Assembly (NCBI GenBank): GCA_016192075.1
Contig: JACPUU010000004.1
Location: 186,001 to 250,000, forward strand
Source: Bacteroidota bacterium
GTDB taxonomy: Bacteria; Bacteroidota; Bacteroidia; Flavobacteriales_D; Crocinitomicaceae
Direction: 5' to 3'
DNA: 64,000 nt
Shown: positions 63,811 to 64,000 of the stretch, one piece after another
Layout of the letters: each line of letters opens with the position of its first letter
Position numbering within the stretch: the stretch's first letter is position 1
Program-made: the position numbers and the translations under genes
The notes under the pieces: generated by a model
The model's input: the letters and a program-made list of their open reading frames with translations, nothing else
What the model was told of the DNA's origin: nothing
The model's database searches: none

Positions 63811-63999
63811 TCATTGTTCTTTTGGATAAACGCCTTTTTCTTTCATCCAAGCGATTGCTTTAACAATTTGGTCGTCAGTGAATTTTTCTTTCTTTGTTTC
63901 ATGCCAGTCGTAGACTCCCTGGATTAAAAGTGAATCGGTTATCAGTACTTGTTCAGCAATGGCTTTATGCCAGCAACCAAAAATCGTTGCAACCAATTC
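63811..63999 (-). CDS. C-terminal fragment of an unrecognised protein (continues beyond right window edge)
   Basis: The frame is open to the right edge and encodes at least 62 residues ending DDQIVKAIAWMKEKGVYPKEQ. The candidate TTG at 63994-63996 is not needed, since the frame continues. The amphipathic, helix-like sequence and stop are credible, but I recognise no family. Confidence 0.5.
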   Translation of the reverse strand, partial: ELVATIFGCWHKAIAEQVLITDSLLIQGVYDWHETKKEKFTDDQIVKAIAWMKEKGVYPKEQ

Positions 64000-64000
64000 A

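Overview
The window looks like a chromosomal segment of a Bacteroidota bacterium, most likely Flavobacteriales-like. The evidence is several type IX secretion (T9SS) substrates with type A or type B C-terminal sorting domains, a PorP/SprF protein, a split cobalamin-dependent MetH, a DUF4920 lipoprotein, paired DUF1800/DUF1501 genes, and promoters of the Bacteroidota type (TTTG, then about 19 nt, then TAnnTTTG). Genus cannot be told from the sequence alone.

Layout. 1-0.4 kb: end of a LytS-type histidine kinase. 0.4-4.3 kb: two transglutaminase-like DUF3857 proteins, one of which has lost its catalytic triad. 4.5-9.4 kb: a methionine synthase operon (SAM-I riboswitch, metH N-terminal half, a TerB/DnaJ co-chaperone, metH C-terminal half). 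9.5-15.7 kb: DUF1800, DUF1501, a small membrane protein and an FG-GAP/ASPIC-UnbV protein. 15.8-24.9 kb: an unusual metabolic block. It holds a DedA/VTT membrane protein, an HMG-CoA reductase fused to an APH-type kinase, a di-iron desaturase/hydroxylase, and, converging on these, a rifampicin-phosphotransferase-like dikinase, an NTP_transf_5 nucleotidyltransferase and a thymidylate-kinase-like protein that seems to start at CTG; an SDR diverges from the dikinase. 25.0-35.4 kb: envelope proteins (lipoproteins, a beta-barrel coupled to a radical SAM enzyme, a secreted serine protease, a WG-repeat protein). 35.5-42.2 kb: VOC protein, mutS, two unknown genes, a decapitated GIY-YIG gene beside palindromic repeats, and gdhA. 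42.4-60.3 kb: very large T9SS substrates, a T9SS-type trio (type B-sorted SBBP protein, PorP/SprF, TPR/PD40/OmpA-like protein), a DUF4920 lipoprotein and two neighbouring secreted proteins with closely related sorting domains. 60.5-64.0 kb: tRNA-Leu(CAA), into which the 3' end of a large serine recombinase gene reads. This looks like the left end of an integrated element whose right end lies outside the window.

How the genes work together. MetH is clearly controlled by SAM. The T9SS substrates and the PorP/SprF trio form a cell-surface export theme. The best candidate for an undescribed system is the 16.3-24.9 kb block: a mevalonate-forming reductase fused to a kinase, plus an oxygenase, a dikinase, a nucleotidyltransferase, an NMP-kinase-like enzyme and an SDR, tightly packed with overlapping ends. 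Its product is unknown. All calls come from reading the sequence and recognising motifs; no database search was run.
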